DNA of 45,620 nucleotides, from the NCBI GenBank assembly GCA_016868105.1, contig VGIA01000006.1, forward strand, positions 1 to 45,620. The letters run 5' to 3'. The translations under genes were made by a program, and so were the position numbers. The stretch comes from Betaproteobacteria bacterium (GTDB taxonomy: Bacteria; Pseudomonadota; Gammaproteobacteria; Burkholderiales; SG8-39). Of this stretch, positions 35,336 to 45,198 are shown in pieces. Under the pieces are notes generated by a model. That model made no database searches, was not told the DNA's origin, and was given only the letters and a program-made list of their open reading frames with translations. Position 1 is the first letter of the stretch. Every line of letters begins with the position of its first letter.

Positions 35336-36307
35336 CTATTGCCTCTTCTTCATGGGCACCGGCGTCAGCCAGTGCCTGTGCTTGCGATCCCTGCCGGTAA
35401 CCACGTCGAAGAAGGCCTTCTGCAGCGCCTTGGTGATGGGGCCCGCCTTGCCCGCGCCGATCTGGCGCTGGTCCAGTTCCCGGATCGGCGTCACCTCGGC
35501 GGCGGTGCCGGTGAAGAAGCACTCGTCGGCGATGTAGATGTCGTCGCGCGTCAGTCGCTTCGCGCGCAGCTTGTAGCCCAGGCCCTGGGCGAGCTCGATG
35601 ACGGATGTACGGGTGATGCCGGTGAGCGCGGAGGTCAGCTCCGGCTCGTAGATGATGCCGTCCTTGATGACGAAGATGTTCTCGCCCGCGCCCTCGGCGA
35701 CGAAGCCGTCGACGTCGAGCAGCAGTCCCTCGTCGTAGCCATGCTGCGTGGCCTCGAGGGTCGCCAGCACCGAATTGGGGTAGGTGCCCGACATCTTGGC
35801 GCGCGCCATGGTGACGTTGACATGGTGCCTGGCCACCGAGGCGGTCTTGACCCGAATCCCTTTGTTCAGCGCCTCGGGCCCGAGGTACGCGCCCCAGGGC
35901 CAGGCGGCGATGGCCACGTGCACCTTCGCGCCCACCGGCGACACGCCCATCTTCTCCGAGCCGTAGAAGGCGATCGGCCGGATGTAGCAGGCCTCGTGGC
36001 CGTTGGCCGCCACCACCTCGAGGTGCGCCTGCATCAGGCGCTCCACCGAGTAGGGGACCCTCATCATGTAGATGTGGCCCGAGTTGACCAGGCGCTGGGT
36101 GTGCTCGCGCAGGCGGAAGATCTGCGTGCCGCTCACCGTCTTGTAGGCGCGCAGGCCCTCGAACACCGCCAGACCATAGTGCAGCGAGTGGGTGAGGACG
36201 TGGGTGGTGGCCGAGCGCCACGGCACCAGCTTGCCGTCGTACCAGATCCAGCCGTCGCGGTCGGCCATCGAGAGCGCGGGCTTGGCCGCGGCTTTTGCTT
36301 TCGCCAT
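35336..36307 (-). CDS. ilvE: Branched-chain amino acid aminotransferase (IlvE)
   Basis: A 323-residue class IV aminotransferase that moves the amino group between glutamate and leucine, isoleucine or valine. Landmarks: MADRDGWIWYDGKLVPW, the PLP lysine in MARAKMSGTYPNSVLATLEA near 165, then DGFVAEGAGENIFVIKDG and SALTGITRTSVIELA. I start it at the ATG at 36307, which follows AGGAG at the right distance; the first 13 residues are a lysine/alanine-rich extension before the usual MADRDG. It is the first gene of the seven-gene minus-strand operon and is divergent from the ArsR gene. Confidence 0.96.
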   Translation of the reverse strand: MAKAKAAAKPALSMADRDGWIWYDGKLVPWRSATTHVLTHSLHYGLAVFEGLRAYKTVSGTQIFRLREHTQRLVNSGHIYMMRVPYSVERLMQAHLEVVAANGHEACYIRPIAFYGSEKMGVSPVGAKVHVAIAAWPWGAYLGPEALNKGIRVKTASVARHHVNVTMARAKMSGTYPNSVLATLEATQHGYDEGLLLDVDGFVAEGAGENIFVIKDGIIYEPELTSALTGITRTSVIELAQGLGYKLRAKRLTRDDIYIADECFFTGTAAEVTPIRELDQRQIGAGKAGPITKALQKAFFDVVTGRDRKHRHWLTPVPMKKRQ

Positions 36308-36363
36308 CGAGCGGGTTCTCCTGAAGTGGGGCGCCATTGTAACCGCAACCGCGCGCGCCGCAC

Positions 36364-36387
36364 TATACTATTAACATGTCTGTTAAT
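36364..36387 (+). promoter_or_regulatory. arsR promoter -10 box and overlapping operator palindrome
   Basis: TATACT (36364-36369) is a near-consensus -10 box. The inverted repeat ATTAACA-N4-TGTTAAT (36370-36376 and 36381-36387) follows at once and covers the ATG at 36376. Transcription should begin at that ATG, so the mRNA would be leaderless. A repressor dimer bound here would block both the start site and the start codon. A TTGTAA at 36337-36342 is a possible -35 box, but with a 21-bp spacer. Confidence 0.6.
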
Positions 36388-36678
36388 GATCCGGGGGGCG
36401 TGTTCCACGCCCTGGCCTCGCGGCCGCGGCGCCGGCTGCTGGCGTTCCTCGCGCAGACCGCCGCCGCCACCACCGACCTCGCGGCGCGCTTCGGCCTGTC
36501 GGCGCCGGCGGTGTCGCGCCACCTCGCGGTGCTGCAGCGCGCCGGGCTGGTGTGCGCCGAGCGCCAGGGGCAGAAGGTGCTGTACCGGCTGGAGCGCGAG
36601 GCGCTGCTGGGGGCGCTGGCGCGCTTTGCCTCGGAAGTCGACGTGCCGCTGCGCCGCGGGCCGCGCGAAGCCATCTAG
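36376..36678 (+). CDS. ArsR-family winged-helix regulator
   Basis: A 100-residue DNA-binding protein with FHALASRPRRRLLAFLAQ, a helix-turn-helix TDLAARFGLSAPAVSRHLAV near 33-52, and a wing ERQGQKVLYRLER. It has only one cysteine and none of the metal-binding motifs of ArsR or SmtB, so it is probably not a classic metal sensor. A palindromic operator lies on its own start codon, which implies autoregulation; the divergent ilvE operon 68 bp away may also be controlled. Confidence 0.88.
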   Translation: MSVNDPGGVFHALASRPRRRLLAFLAQTAAATTDLAARFGLSAPAVSRHLAVLQRAGLVCAERQGQKVLYRLEREALLGALARFASEVDVPLRRGPREAI

Positions 36679-36715
36679 CGCCAGGCTCGCGCCGCTGCTC
36701 GTCTTCGTGCCCACC

Positions 36716-36739
36716 GCGGCCGGCTTCACCGCCGGCCGC
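36716..36739. terminator. Hairpin between the convergent arsR and glnE genes
   Basis: GCGGCCGGC, a 6-base loop and GCCGGCCGC form a perfect 9-bp stem. It lies between the arsR stop (36678) and the glnE stop (36772). There is no T-run on either side, so it may help Rho-dependent ends rather than act alone. Confidence 0.4.
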
Positions 36740-36771
36740 AAGCGCGCGACGCTGTTGTTCAGGAACCGGGA

Positions 36772-39291
36772 CTAACCGCCGCGCCGCTGGGGGAACACCG
36801 CGGCCCAGAGCGCGCGCACCGCCTGCGCGTGCGTGGCGGCCTGCGCCGGCGCCACGCGCGCGTACCTCTCCCCCTGCAGGCGCAGGGCGTGCTGCATGCG
36901 CCGGAACTCGCGATAGGCCGACTGGCAGCGCGCGGCGAGGTCGCGCTCGAGGAGGTCCAGGTCCGCCGCGATCCCGAGCAGCGCGATGTTGCCCAGGTTG
37001 CCGGTGAGCGCTGGGTGGCGGCAGGCCTGCGACAGCACGAGATACTGCACCGCGAACTCGATGTCGATCATGCCGCCGCGGTCGTGCTTGAGGTCGAATA
37101 GGCCCGAGCGGTTCGGGTGCGCGGCGTGCATGCGCTCGCGCATCGCAAGCACTTCCTTCGCCAGCGCGGCGGGGCCGCGCTCGCGGGTCAGGATCTTGAC
37201 GCGGATGGCCTCGAATTTGGCGCCGATCTCCCGGTCGCCCGCGCAGCAGCGCGCCCGCGTCAGCGCCTGGTGCTCCCAGACCCAGGCCGATTTCTCCTGG
37301 TAGGCCTCGAAGCCGGCCAGGGACGACACCAGCAGCCCCTTGGACCCCGAGGGCCGCAGCGCGAGGTCGGTCTCGAACAGGGTGCCCGAGGCGGTGTTGG
37401 CCGAGAGCCAGTTGTTGTAGCGCTGGGCGAGGCGAATGTAGTTCTCCTCGGCGCGCGGGTCGGCGTCGTCGAACAGGAACACCATGTCCAGGTCCGAGGC
37501 GTAGCCCAGTTCCTTGCCCCCCAGCTTGCCGTAACCGATGACCGCGAAGCGTGGCAGCTCGCAATGGCGGTTCTTCACCTCGCGCCACGCCGCCCCGAGC
37601 GCCACGCCGAGCACGCGGTCGGCGAGCTCGGAGAGCTGATCGGCGAGCTTTTCCACCGTGAGTAGACCGGCCAGGTCCTGCGCCAGCAGGCGGAACACCT
37701 GCGACTGGTGGTGCTCGCGCAGCAGGTTCATCTGGCGCTCGGTGTCCTCGCCGGCGGCGGCGAGCGCGGCGCGCAGCGGCTGCTCGAACCCCGCCCAGTC
37801 CGGCGGCGCGTAGAGCATGCGGTCGTCGAGCAGCTCGTCCATCAGCAGCGGGTGGCGCGTGACGTAGCCGGCGGCCCAGGGCGAGGCGCCGATGATGCGC
37901 GCCACGCGCTCCAGCGCTTGGGGGTTCTCCGCCAGCAGCGCGAGGTAGGCGGCGCGGCGCGCCACCGCCTCGATCAAGTCGATGCCGCGCGCCAGCGTGG
38001 CCTCGGGGTCGGGCGTGGCCTGCGCCGCCTTCGCCAGCAGCGGCACCAGGCGGTCCACGCGCCGGCGCGAGTCCTCGGGCAGCTGGGCGTAGCGCTGGCC
38101 GCCGCGCAGCTGCACCGCGCGCGCATGCTCCGGCCATGGCAGCTCGGTCTCCTCCGCGGATTGCGCGAACACGGCGCGGAACTGGCGCGTCACCGCCTCG
38201 CGGTGCGCCTGCAGCGCGGCGCGCAACGCGTCCCAGTCGGGAAAATCCATCATCCGCGCGACGCGGCGCCGGTCGTCCTCGTCGCTGGGCAGCAGGTGCG
38301 TCTGCGCGTCGTCCAGGTACTGCAGCCGGTGCTCCAGGTTGCGCAGGAACACGTAGGCGGCGCACAGCTCGCGCACCGCCGTCGCGGGCAACATGCGCCG
38401 ATCGGCGAGCAGCTCCAGCACCTCGAGGGTCGGGCGCGCCGTGAGCGCCGGGTCGCGCCCGCCGCGGATCAGCTGCAGCGCCTGGGCGACAAACTCGATC
38501 TCGCGGATCCCGCCGGGCCCGAGCTTGACGTCGTCGGCGCGCTCGCGCCGCTCGACGTCCTTGCGCACCTCGGTGTGCAGGCGCCGCATCGCCGCCAGCG
38601 TGGCGTAGTCCAGGTACTTGCGGTAGACGAACGGGCGCGTGATCGCGCTGAGCGATGCATGGTCCGTTGCCGTGATTGCCCTCGCCTTGATCCAAGCGTA
38701 GCGCTCCCACTCGCGGCCCTGGCTGACGAAGTAGTTCTCCAGCGCGTCGTAGCTCGCCACCAGCGGGCCCGAGGCGCCGTAGGGCCGCAGGCGCATGTCC
38801 ACCCGGAACACGAAGCCGTCCTCGGAAATATCCTGCAGCAGCGAGATCAGCTTTCTGCCGGCGCGCTCCAGCCGCTCCTGGTCGCCGTCCTCGGGGTGCA
38901 GGAAAACGAGGTCGATATCCGAGGACACGTTGAGCTCGCGCCCGCCCAGTTTTCCCATCGCCACCACCACCAGGTCGGGGCGCCCGGCCCAGGCCAGCGC
39001 GCAGCCGATAGCCTGTTCGGCCAGCTCGCTCATGACGCCGCACACCTCGGCCAGGTCCGCCCGCCCGTCCAGGTCCCGCGCCATGGTGCGCGCGAGGACT
39101 CGCTGGCGCAGCCGCCGCAGGCGCCGGCGCAGCGCGGCTTCGTCGTCGCCGGCGGCGCCCTCCAGCGCCTGGGCGATCTCCTCGCCCGAGAACGGCTGCG
39201 GCGCGGTCAGCTCCGCGGCCAGATCAGGCCGCGCCGACATCAGCCGTGCGGCGGCCCTAGAAAGGTCAATTTTCCTAATCGGATCTGGCAT
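36772..39291 (-). CDS. glnE: Glutamine synthetase adenylyltransferase/adenylyl-removing enzyme (GlnE)
   Basis: An 839-residue two-headed enzyme that adds or removes AMP on glutamine synthetase in response to PII state and glutamine. The two nucleotidyltransferase domains are clear: MGKLGGRELNVSSDIDLVFL near residue 113 (adenylyl removal) and YGKLGGKELGYASDLDMVFL near 600 (adenylyl addition), each with the DxD metal pair. The linking RELEHRLQ-like region reads FLRNLEHRLQYLDDAQTH. It is somewhat shorter at the N-terminus than the E. coli protein (946). The start ATG at 39291 has no obvious ribosome site. Confidence 0.95.
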   Translation of the reverse strand: MPDPIRKIDLSRAAARLMSARPDLAAELTAPQPFSGEEIAQALEGAAGDDEAALRRRLRRLRQRVLARTMARDLDGRADLAEVCGVMSELAEQAIGCALAWAGRPDLVVVAMGKLGGRELNVSSDIDLVFLHPEDGDQERLERAGRKLISLLQDISEDGFVFRVDMRLRPYGASGPLVASYDALENYFVSQGREWERYAWIKARAITATDHASLSAITRPFVYRKYLDYATLAAMRRLHTEVRKDVERRERADDVKLGPGGIREIEFVAQALQLIRGGRDPALTARPTLEVLELLADRRMLPATAVRELCAAYVFLRNLEHRLQYLDDAQTHLLPSDEDDRRRVARMMDFPDWDALRAALQAHREAVTRQFRAVFAQSAEETELPWPEHARAVQLRGGQRYAQLPEDSRRRVDRLVPLLAKAAQATPDPEATLARGIDLIEAVARRAAYLALLAENPQALERVARIIGASPWAAGYVTRHPLLMDELLDDRMLYAPPDWAGFEQPLRAALAAAGEDTERQMNLLREHHQSQVFRLLAQDLAGLLTVEKLADQLSELADRVLGVALGAAWREVKNRHCELPRFAVIGYGKLGGKELGYASDLDMVFLFDDADPRAEENYIRLAQRYNNWLSANTASGTLFETDLALRPSGSKGLLVSSLAGFEAYQEKSAWVWEHQALTRARCCAGDREIGAKFEAIRVKILTRERGPAALAKEVLAMRERMHAAHPNRSGLFDLKHDRGGMIDIEFAVQYLVLSQACRHPALTGNLGNIALLGIAADLDLLERDLAARCQSAYREFRRMQHALRLQGERYARVAPAQAATHAQAVRALWAAVFPQRRGG

Positions 39292-39409
39292 TTACGGATA
39301 AGATGGCGTTTGGGCCCACGGGATTGGAGTTGGAACGCTCATGGATCTGGGATGCCTCAAGCATAGTGGGAAGCCGCTGGCCTAAACGGAAATTCTCCTG
39401 AAACAACTC

Positions 39410-42400
39410 TTGAAGCGGCTGCTGCTGGCGCTCGAACTGCTCGTGTGGACGGCGTTCTTCGCCTTCGCGCTGGCGTTCATCGCCCTGCGCTACTGGGTGC
39501 TGCCCAACATCGAGAGCCAGCGCGAGAACATCGTCGCCGCGATCTCAAAAGCGATCGGCCTGCCGGTGAAGATCGGCGCCCTGGAGACCGACTGGGCGGG
39601 CCTGCGCCCGCGGCTGTTGATCTCGGATGTGCGCGTCTACGACCGCGGCGGGCGCGAGGCGCTGGTACTGCCCGGGGTGGAGAACGTGGTGTCCTGGGAC
39701 TCGCTCCTTTTCATGGACCTGCGGCTGCAGACCTTCGTCATTGACCGGCCCAAGCTCTCGGTGCGGCGCGACGCGATGGGCGGCATCACTGTGGGCGGCA
39801 TCGAGGTCCGCGCCGGCGGCGAGGAGGGCAGACTGTCCGAATGGCTGCTGGCGCAGAGCGAGATCGTGATCCGCGACGCCGAGGTGACCTGGACCGACGA
39901 GCTTCGCGGCGCGCCGCCGCTCACCTTCACCGCGCTGCATTTTCGCCTCAGCAACGACGGCGACTGGCATGGCATCGGCGTTTCCGCCCGGCCGCCGCGC
40001 CATCTCGGGCCCGGGGTCGAACTGCGCGCGGAACTTAACGGGCGCAGCCTGCGGCAGATGGCACAGTGGCACGGGCGCGTCTATGCCGAGCTGGGCGCCA
40101 CCGACCTCGCCGGCTGGCGCGCCTGGGTGGACTATCCGCTGGAGGTGCACGCCGGCGAGGGCGCGCTGCGGGTCTGGGCCACGCTCGACGAGGGCACGCT
40201 GCGCCGGGGGACCGCCGATGTCGCGCTCGCCCGCCTCACCGCCCGCATGGGCAAGGACCTGCCGGTGCTGGAGGTCTCCAGCGTGCGCGGCCGGCTGCAC
40301 GGCGCCGCCACGGCCAAGGGCTACGAGCTGGGCGTGCGCAACCTCGAGCTCGCCTTGCCAAGCGCGCCGGCGATGAATGCCACCAGCTTCCGCGTGCTGT
40401 GGGAGCCGGCTGCGGGATCGCGGCCGCAAAAGGGTGCGATCGAAGCCAACCTGGTCGAGCTGGGGCCCCTGGTGCAGCTCGCCGGGTACCTGCCGCTGCC
40501 GGCGAATCTGCGCCAGCTGCTCGCCGAGCTCTTGCCGCAGGGCAACCTGCTCGAGGCCAAGCTGGACTGGAGCGGCGAGCTTCCGGACAAGGCGAGCTAC
40601 GGCGCCAGGATGCGCTTCGCCGGCCTGGGGGCGAAACCCTGGCGCGGCATCCCGGGCTTCAGCGGCCTGTCGGGCAACCTCGAGGCGAGCGAGAAGGCAG
40701 GCTCGCTGTACCTCGCGTCGCAGAAATCGGAACTCGACCTTCCGGCGATCTTCCCGAAGCCGCGCATCCAGCTCGATTCGCTGAGCGGCGAGATCGCCTG
40801 GAAGCGCGAGCCCGGCGAGGCGGTGTCGGTGCGCGTGGCGAGCCTGGGCTTCGCCAACCCGGACCTGGCCGGCTCGGCCTTCGGCAACTACCGCTGGACC
40901 GGCGAGGGCCCGGGCGTGCTCGAGCTGTCGGCGCAACTGTCCCGCGCCGACGGCCGCCGCATCGCCAAGTACCTGCCGCTGCCCTCGATCATGGGGCCGC
41001 AGACGCGCGCCTGGCTGGAGCGCGCGATCCTCGGCGGCAGCGTCAGGGAGGCGCGGTTGCGGATCAAGGGCGACTTGCGCGACTTCCCGTTCAGCGACGC
41101 GGCCAAGGGCCAGTTCCAGGTCGCCGCCAAGGTGGGCGCCGGGGTGCTGGACTACGCCGAGGGCTGGCCGCGCGCCGAGCAGATCGAAGCCGACCTGCTG
41201 TTCGAGCGCGAGCGCATGGAGATCGTGGTTCGCAGCGGCGCCATCCTCGGCGCGCGCCTGGGCACTACGCGAGTGGGCATCGCCAACCTGCTCGCGAACG
41301 ATCCGCGCCTGGTGGTGGAGGGCAGGGCCGAGGGGCCGACGGCGGAGTTCCTGAACTACGTGCAGGCGAGCGGGGTGCGCCGCATGCTGGGCGGGGCCAC
41401 CGACGGCATGGCCGCGCAGGGCCGCGGCCGGCTGCGGCTCAGGCTGGAGCTGCCCCTGAACGATCTGGACAAGACCCGCAGCAGCGGCGAGTTCCAGATC
41501 GCGAACAACGCCCTGGACCTGGACCCGCGCCTGCCCACGCTCGCCGCCGCGACCGGGCGCATCGCCTTCACCGAGGATTCGCTCAGCGTCGCGGAGCTGC
41601 GCGGCACCCTGTTCGGCGGGCCGGTGGCGATCTCCGGGGGCAGCAAGGCGGGCGTGCCGCTCGCCCTCACCTTGCGCGGCCGTGGCACCGTGGAGGGCTT
41701 TGGCGCGCTGTTCGACCACCCGTGGCGCAAGCACCTGTCCGGCGCCGCGGCGTACCTCGCCACCATCAGCTTGATCGAGGGCCGCATCCGCACCTTGTTC
41801 GAGACTTCGCTGGAGGGCGTGGCGAGCACCCTGCCCGAGCCGCTGGCAAAGCTCGCGGCCAGTGCGCTGCCGCTGCGCGTGGAGGTGCTGCCCGGCGATG
41901 GCCGCGAGCGCGTCACCGTCTCGGTGGGCCCGCCGGCCGGACGCATCGTGGCGGCGGAATTCCTGCGTACCTCGTCACCCGGCGGCGCGATGCAGACCCA
42001 GCGCGCGCTGGTGATGCTCAACCCCGCGCCCGGCGAGCCGCCGCGCTTGACGCAACGGCGCGGCTTCACCGTTCGCGGCACGCTGCCAGCGCTGGACTTG
42101 GACAAGTGGCTGCCGCTGCTCAGGCAGGGCGATGGCGCCGGCGACGGCGGCGCCAGCTTCGAGCTCAAGGTGGGCATCCTCGATGCGCTGGGCAGGCGCA
42201 TGCGCAACGTGAACATGCAGGGCGTGACCGAGGAGGCGGGCTGGTCGGCCAGCATGGACAGCGCGGAGTTCGCCGGCGACCTGGTCTACCGCGGCGAGGC
42301 CGGCGGGCGGCTGGTGGCGCGCTTCAAGCACTTCAGCGTGCCGGAGAACTCGCCCGGCGCGAGGGAGCTCGAAGCCGCGCGCGAGTTGCCGGCGGTCGAC

Positions 42401-43261
42401 CTGGTCGCCGAGAGCTTCACCCATCGCGGCCGCCGCTTGGGAAGGGTCGAGATCGCGGCGCGGCACGAGGGCCGCGACTGGCGCATCGACAGGCTGGCGA
42501 TGGTCAGCCCGGATTCCACGCTCGCAGGCAAGGGGCTGTGGCGCACCGCGCCGGCGCTGAGGACCTCGCTTGCCGAGGCCACCGCCTCGCGCACCGCGCT
42601 CGAGTTCAGGCTCGATGTCACCGACCTCGGCGCCTTCCTCGCGCGCATGGGCTACCCGGACCACGTCAAAGGCGGCCGCGGCCGCCTCCAGGGCAGCCTC
42701 GACTGGGCCGGCGACCCGGTGTCGCTCGACTACGCCACCCTGGGCGGGAAGCTCGACATGCAGGCGGACGACGGCCAGTTCCTGGAGATCGAGCCCGGCA
42801 TCGGAAAGCTCTTTTCCCTCATGAGCCTGCAGATGCTGCCGCGGCGCATCACCATGGATTTCCGCGACGTGTTCTCCAAGGGCTTCCAGTTCGACCGCAT
42901 CTCCTCCAGCCTGGTGGTGGAGCGCGGCGTCATGACCACCAGGGACTTGCGCATGCGCGGGCCCTCGGCCGAAGTGACCATGAGCGGGACGGTGGACCTC
43001 AACCTCGAGGCGCAGAACCTGCGGGTGCGCGTCATCCCGCGCGTGAGCGGGGCCGCCTCCACCGTGGTCGGCCTGATCAACCCGGTGGCGGGCGTGGCTG
43101 CGATGATCGCGCAGAAGCTGTTCAGGGACCCGCTGGGGCAAATGGTCGCCTTCGAGTACAACATCACCGGCACCTGGAGCGACCCCCAGGTGGACAAGGT
43201 CCAGGCGCCGCAGCCCCCGCCGATCACCGAGGGCGCGCAGCCCGGCGGACCCGGCAAGTGA
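39410..43261 (+). CDS. yhdP: YhdP-family AsmA-like inner-membrane protein
   Basis: A 1283-residue protein of the YhdP/TIGR02099 family (DUF3971 plus AsmA-like C-terminus). One N-terminal membrane helix (about residues 8-28) anchors a very long, repeating beta-rich periplasmic part; the C-terminus has [20 protein letters not shown] and the final [20 protein letters not shown]. In E. coli YhdP, with TamB and YdbH, carries phospholipid to the outer membrane. The start is TTG (39410); an in-frame CTG at 39398 is possible. The yhdP-tldD order matches E. coli. It is divergent from glnE across 118 bp in which I see no clear promoter. Confidence 0.94.
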   Translation: MKRLLLALELLVWTAFFAFALAFIALRYWVLPNIESQRENIVAAISKAIGLPVKIGALETDWAGLRPRLLISDVRVYDRGGREALVLPGVENVVSWDSLLFMDLRLQTFVIDRPKLSVRRDAMGGITVGGIEVRAGGEEGRLSEWLLAQSEIVIRDAEVTWTDELRGAPPLTFTALHFRLSNDGDWHGIGVSARPPRHLGPGVELRAELNGRSLRQMAQWHGRVYAELGATDLAGWRAWVDYPLEVHAGEGALRVWATLDEGTLRRGTADVALARLTARMGKDLPVLEVSSVRGRLHGAATAKGYELGVRNLELALPSAPAMNATSFRVLWEPAAGSRPQKGAIEANLVELGPLVQLAGYLPLPANLRQLLAELLPQGNLLEAKLDWSGELPDKASYGARMRFAGLGAKPWRGIPGFSGLSGNLEASEKAGSLYLASQKSELDLPAIFPKPRIQLDSLSGEIAWKREPGEAVSVRVASLGFANPDLAGSAFGNYRWTGEGPGVLELSAQLSRADGRRIAKYLPLPSIMGPQTRAWLERAILGGSVREARLRIKGDLRDFPFSDAAKGQFQVAAKVGAGVLDYAEGWPRAEQIEADLLFERERMEIVVRSGAILGARLGTTRVGIANLLANDPRLVVEGRAEGPTAEFLNYVQASGVRRMLGGATDGMAAQGRGRLRLRLELPLNDLDKTRSSGEFQIANNALDLDPRLPTLAAATGRIAFTEDSLSVAELRGTLFGGPVAISGGSKAGVPLALTLRGRGTVEGFGALFDHPWRKHLSGAAAYLATISLIEGRIRTLFETSLEGVASTLPEPLAKLAASALPLRVEVLPGDGRERVTVSVGPPAGRIVAAEFLRTSSPGGAMQTQRALVMLNPAPGEPPRLTQRRGFTVRGTLPALDLDKWLPLLRQGDGAGDGGASFELKVGILDALGRRMRNVNMQGVTEEAGWSASMDSAEFAGDLVYRGEAGGRLVARFKHFSVPENSPGARELEAARELPAVDLVAESFTHRGRRLGRVEIAARHEGRDWRIDRLAMVSPDSTLAGKGLWRTAPALRTSLAEATASRTALEFRLDVTDLGAFLARMGYPDHVKGGRGRLQGSLDWAGDPVSLDYATLGGKLDMQADDGQFLEIEPGIGKLFSLMSLQMLPRRITMDFRDVFSKGFQFDRISSSLVVERGVMTTRDLRMRGPSAEVTMSGTVDLNLEAQNLRVRVIPRVSGAASTVVGLINPVAGVAAMIAQKLFRDPLGQMVAFEYNITGTWSDPQVDKVQAPQPPPITEGAQPGGPGK

Positions 43262-43278
43262 AAGGTAAACTGGATTCC

Positions 43279-44733
43279 ATGGATACCGACGTGCTGCTCG
43301 CCACCGCCGAGGCCTGCCTGCTCGCGCCCTACGACCTGCAGCCGGGCAAGCTGGATGCGGTGTTCGGCGCCCTCGCCACGCGCAAGCTGGATTACGCCGA
43401 CCTGTACTTCCAGTACACCCGCTCCGAGGGCTGGAGCCTGGAGGAAGGCATCGTCAAGTCGGGCAGCTTCAGCATCGACCAGGGCGTGGGCGTGCGCGCC
43501 ATCGCCGGGGAGAAGACCGCGTTCGCGTATTCGGACGAGATCAGCCCGGCGGCGCTCGCCGACGCGGCCAAGGCGACCCGTGCCATCGCCAGCGCCGGCG
43601 GCGCCAGGAAGGGTCGCGTCGCGCGCAGGCTGGGCAAGGACAGCTTCGCCCCTCGCCGCTACCAGCCGCTCGATCCTCTCGCGTCGCTCGGCGCCGAGGC
43701 CAAGGTGGCGATGCTGGAGCGGCTGGAGCAGAAGTGCCGCGCGCTGGATGCTCGCGTCACGCAGGTGATGGCGCACCTGGCGGGGGAATACGAGGTGGTG
43801 CTGATCGCGCGCGCCGACGGCGTGCTGGCGGCCGACGTGCGCCCGCTGGTGCGGCTGTCGGTGCAGGTGATCGCCGAGCAGGACGGCCGGCGCGAGTCCG
43901 GTTCGTCCGGCGGCGGCACCCGCGGTGACTATTCGCACTTCACCGAGGAGGTGCTGGATGATTACGCGCAGCGCGCGGTGTCGCAGGCGATGGTCAACCT
44001 GCGCGCCAGGCCCTCGCCTGCCGGGACCATGACCGTGGTGCTCGGGCCCGGCTGGCCGGGGATCCTGCTGCACGAGGCCATCGGCCACGGGCTGGAGGGC
44101 GATTTCAACCGCAAGGGCAGTTCAGCCTTTTCCGGACGCGTTGGCGAGCGCGTCGCCGCGCCCGGCGTCACCGTGGTGGACGACGGCACCATCCCGGACC
44201 GGCGCGGCTCGCTCACGGTGGATGACGAGGGCAACCCGACCAAACGCACGGTCCTGATCGAGGACGGCATCCTGCGCGGCTACATGCAGGACAGCCTGAA
44301 CGCGCGCCTGATGAAGCAGCCGCTGACCGGCAACGGCCGGCGCGAGTCCTTCGCCCACCTGGTGCTGCCGCGCATGACCAACACGGTGATGCTGGCGGGC
44401 AACGAGGACCCGCAGGAGATCCTGCGCGGCGTGAAGAAGGGCCTGTACGCGGCCAACTTTGGCGGCGGCCAGGTGGACATCACCAACGGCAAGTTCGTGT
44501 TCTCGGGGTCCGAGGCCTGGATGATCGAGGAGGGCAGGCTCACGCACCCGGTGAAGGGGGCGACCCTGATCGGCAACGGCCCGGATGCGCTGACGCGGGT
44601 CAGCGCCATCGGCAACGACTTGAGGATGGATTCCGGCGTCGGCACCTGTGGCAAGGACGGCCAGAGCGTGCCGGTGGGCGTGGGCCAGCCCACGCTGAGG
44701 ATCGACCACCTCACGGTAGGAGGCACGGCCTAA
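43279..44733 (+). CDS. tldD: Metalloprotease TldD
   Basis: A 484-residue zinc protease that works as a heterodimer with TldE (PmbA); the pair processes modified peptides such as microcin B17 and degrades CcdA antitoxin. The active-site motif [11 protein letters not shown] is near residue 265. Other family runs are [17 protein letters not shown]-like sequence near 35 and [20 protein letters not shown] near 68. I use the ATG at 43279; a GTG at 43258, overlapping the yhdP stop as GTGA, would add seven residues. No tldE gene is in the window, as usual for an unlinked partner. Confidence 0.96.
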   Translation: MDTDVLLATAEACLLAPYDLQPGKLDAVFGALATRKLDYADLYFQYTRSEGWSLEEGIVKSGSFSIDQGVGVRAIAGEKTAFAYSDEISPAALADAAKATRAIASAGGARKGRVARRLGKDSFAPRRYQPLDPLASLGAEAKVAMLERLEQKCRALDARVTQVMAHLAGEYEVVLIARADGVLAADVRPLVRLSVQVIAEQDGRRESGSSGGGTRGDYSHFTEEVLDDYAQRAVSQAMVNLRARPSPAGTMTVVLGPGWPGILLHEAIGHGLEGDFNRKGSSAFSGRVGERVAAPGVTVVDDGTIPDRRGSLTVDDEGNPTKRTVLIEDGILRGYMQDSLNARLMKQPLTGNGRRESFAHLVLPRMTNTVMLAGNEDPQEILRGVKKGLYAANFGGGQVDITNGKFVFSGSEAWMIEEGRLTHPVKGATLIGNGPDALTRVSAIGNDLRMDSGVGTCGKDGQSVPVGVGQPTLRIDHLTVGGTA

Positions 44734-44818
44734 ACCGACGCGGCGCTGGATGTTTGGATCGGGCCGACCAGGGCCAATGAGGGTTGGAAAACACGCGGGC
44801 AAGGAAAAGGGCCAGGCA

Positions 44819-45060
44819 ATGTAAGCACTGGGTTTTGCGCTCGCGGTGGCGGTTGCCGCGACCGGCTTTGCCGCAAGAGCGCAGGCGCCCGAGTCCCGCT
44901 TCAACCAGGTCGAGCAGCAGGCCGGCGGTGAGGGTCGCGGACCAGTTGAACCGCGTCAGCGCTGAAGGCCGCCGCAGCGCAGAAAGCGCTCAAGGCTCGC
45001 GCTAGCTTTTCGCAGACCTGGACTTAAACGACCGCAACGGCAAAATCACCGGCTGGAGGG
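44819..45060 (+). pseudogene. Decayed gene for an exported EF-hand-like protein
   Basis: AAGG lies 8 bp upstream of ATG 44819, whose second codon is TAA. Beyond that stop the same frame reads ALGFALAVAVAATGFAARAQ, a good signal peptide ending in AQA. Pieces of the following protein lie in the other frames: a helical LKAAAAQKALKARASF from 44962, then FADLDLNDRNGKITG from 45009, which resembles an EF-hand calcium loop with one extra residue. So the gene has a nonsense change at codon 2 and at least two frameshifts. The rest of 44734-45198 holds nothing that I recognise. Confidence 0.55.
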
Positions 45061-45198
45061 GCTGCAGCGAGAATCCGGCTGGAGTCGAGCAGCGAGCTGG
45101 ACGGGTCCGGTGATGCGGTCGGATTCCGTGCCCGGGCGCAGCGCGCGTTTGATGCGGTGTGAGCGATCGCGCGTAGGATCTCGTGCCGTTCGCCAGGC

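Noticed and set aside
36679-36775. Possible small gene after arsR ending in TLLFRNRD
   Set aside because: It has no ribosome site or recognised domain and contains the intergenic hairpin; the bias is explained by GC content.
40066-43278. The tldD frame stays open for more than 1000 codons upstream, across yhdP
   Set aside because: The upstream part is a shadow of yhdP, rich in arginine and alanine and without domains. TldD homology begins at 43279, so no giant fusion exists.
43265-43279. TAAACT just before the tldD ATG as a leaderless promoter
   Set aside because: The spacing is nine bases, tldD follows yhdP by only 17 bp and is surely co-transcribed, and there is no -35 element.
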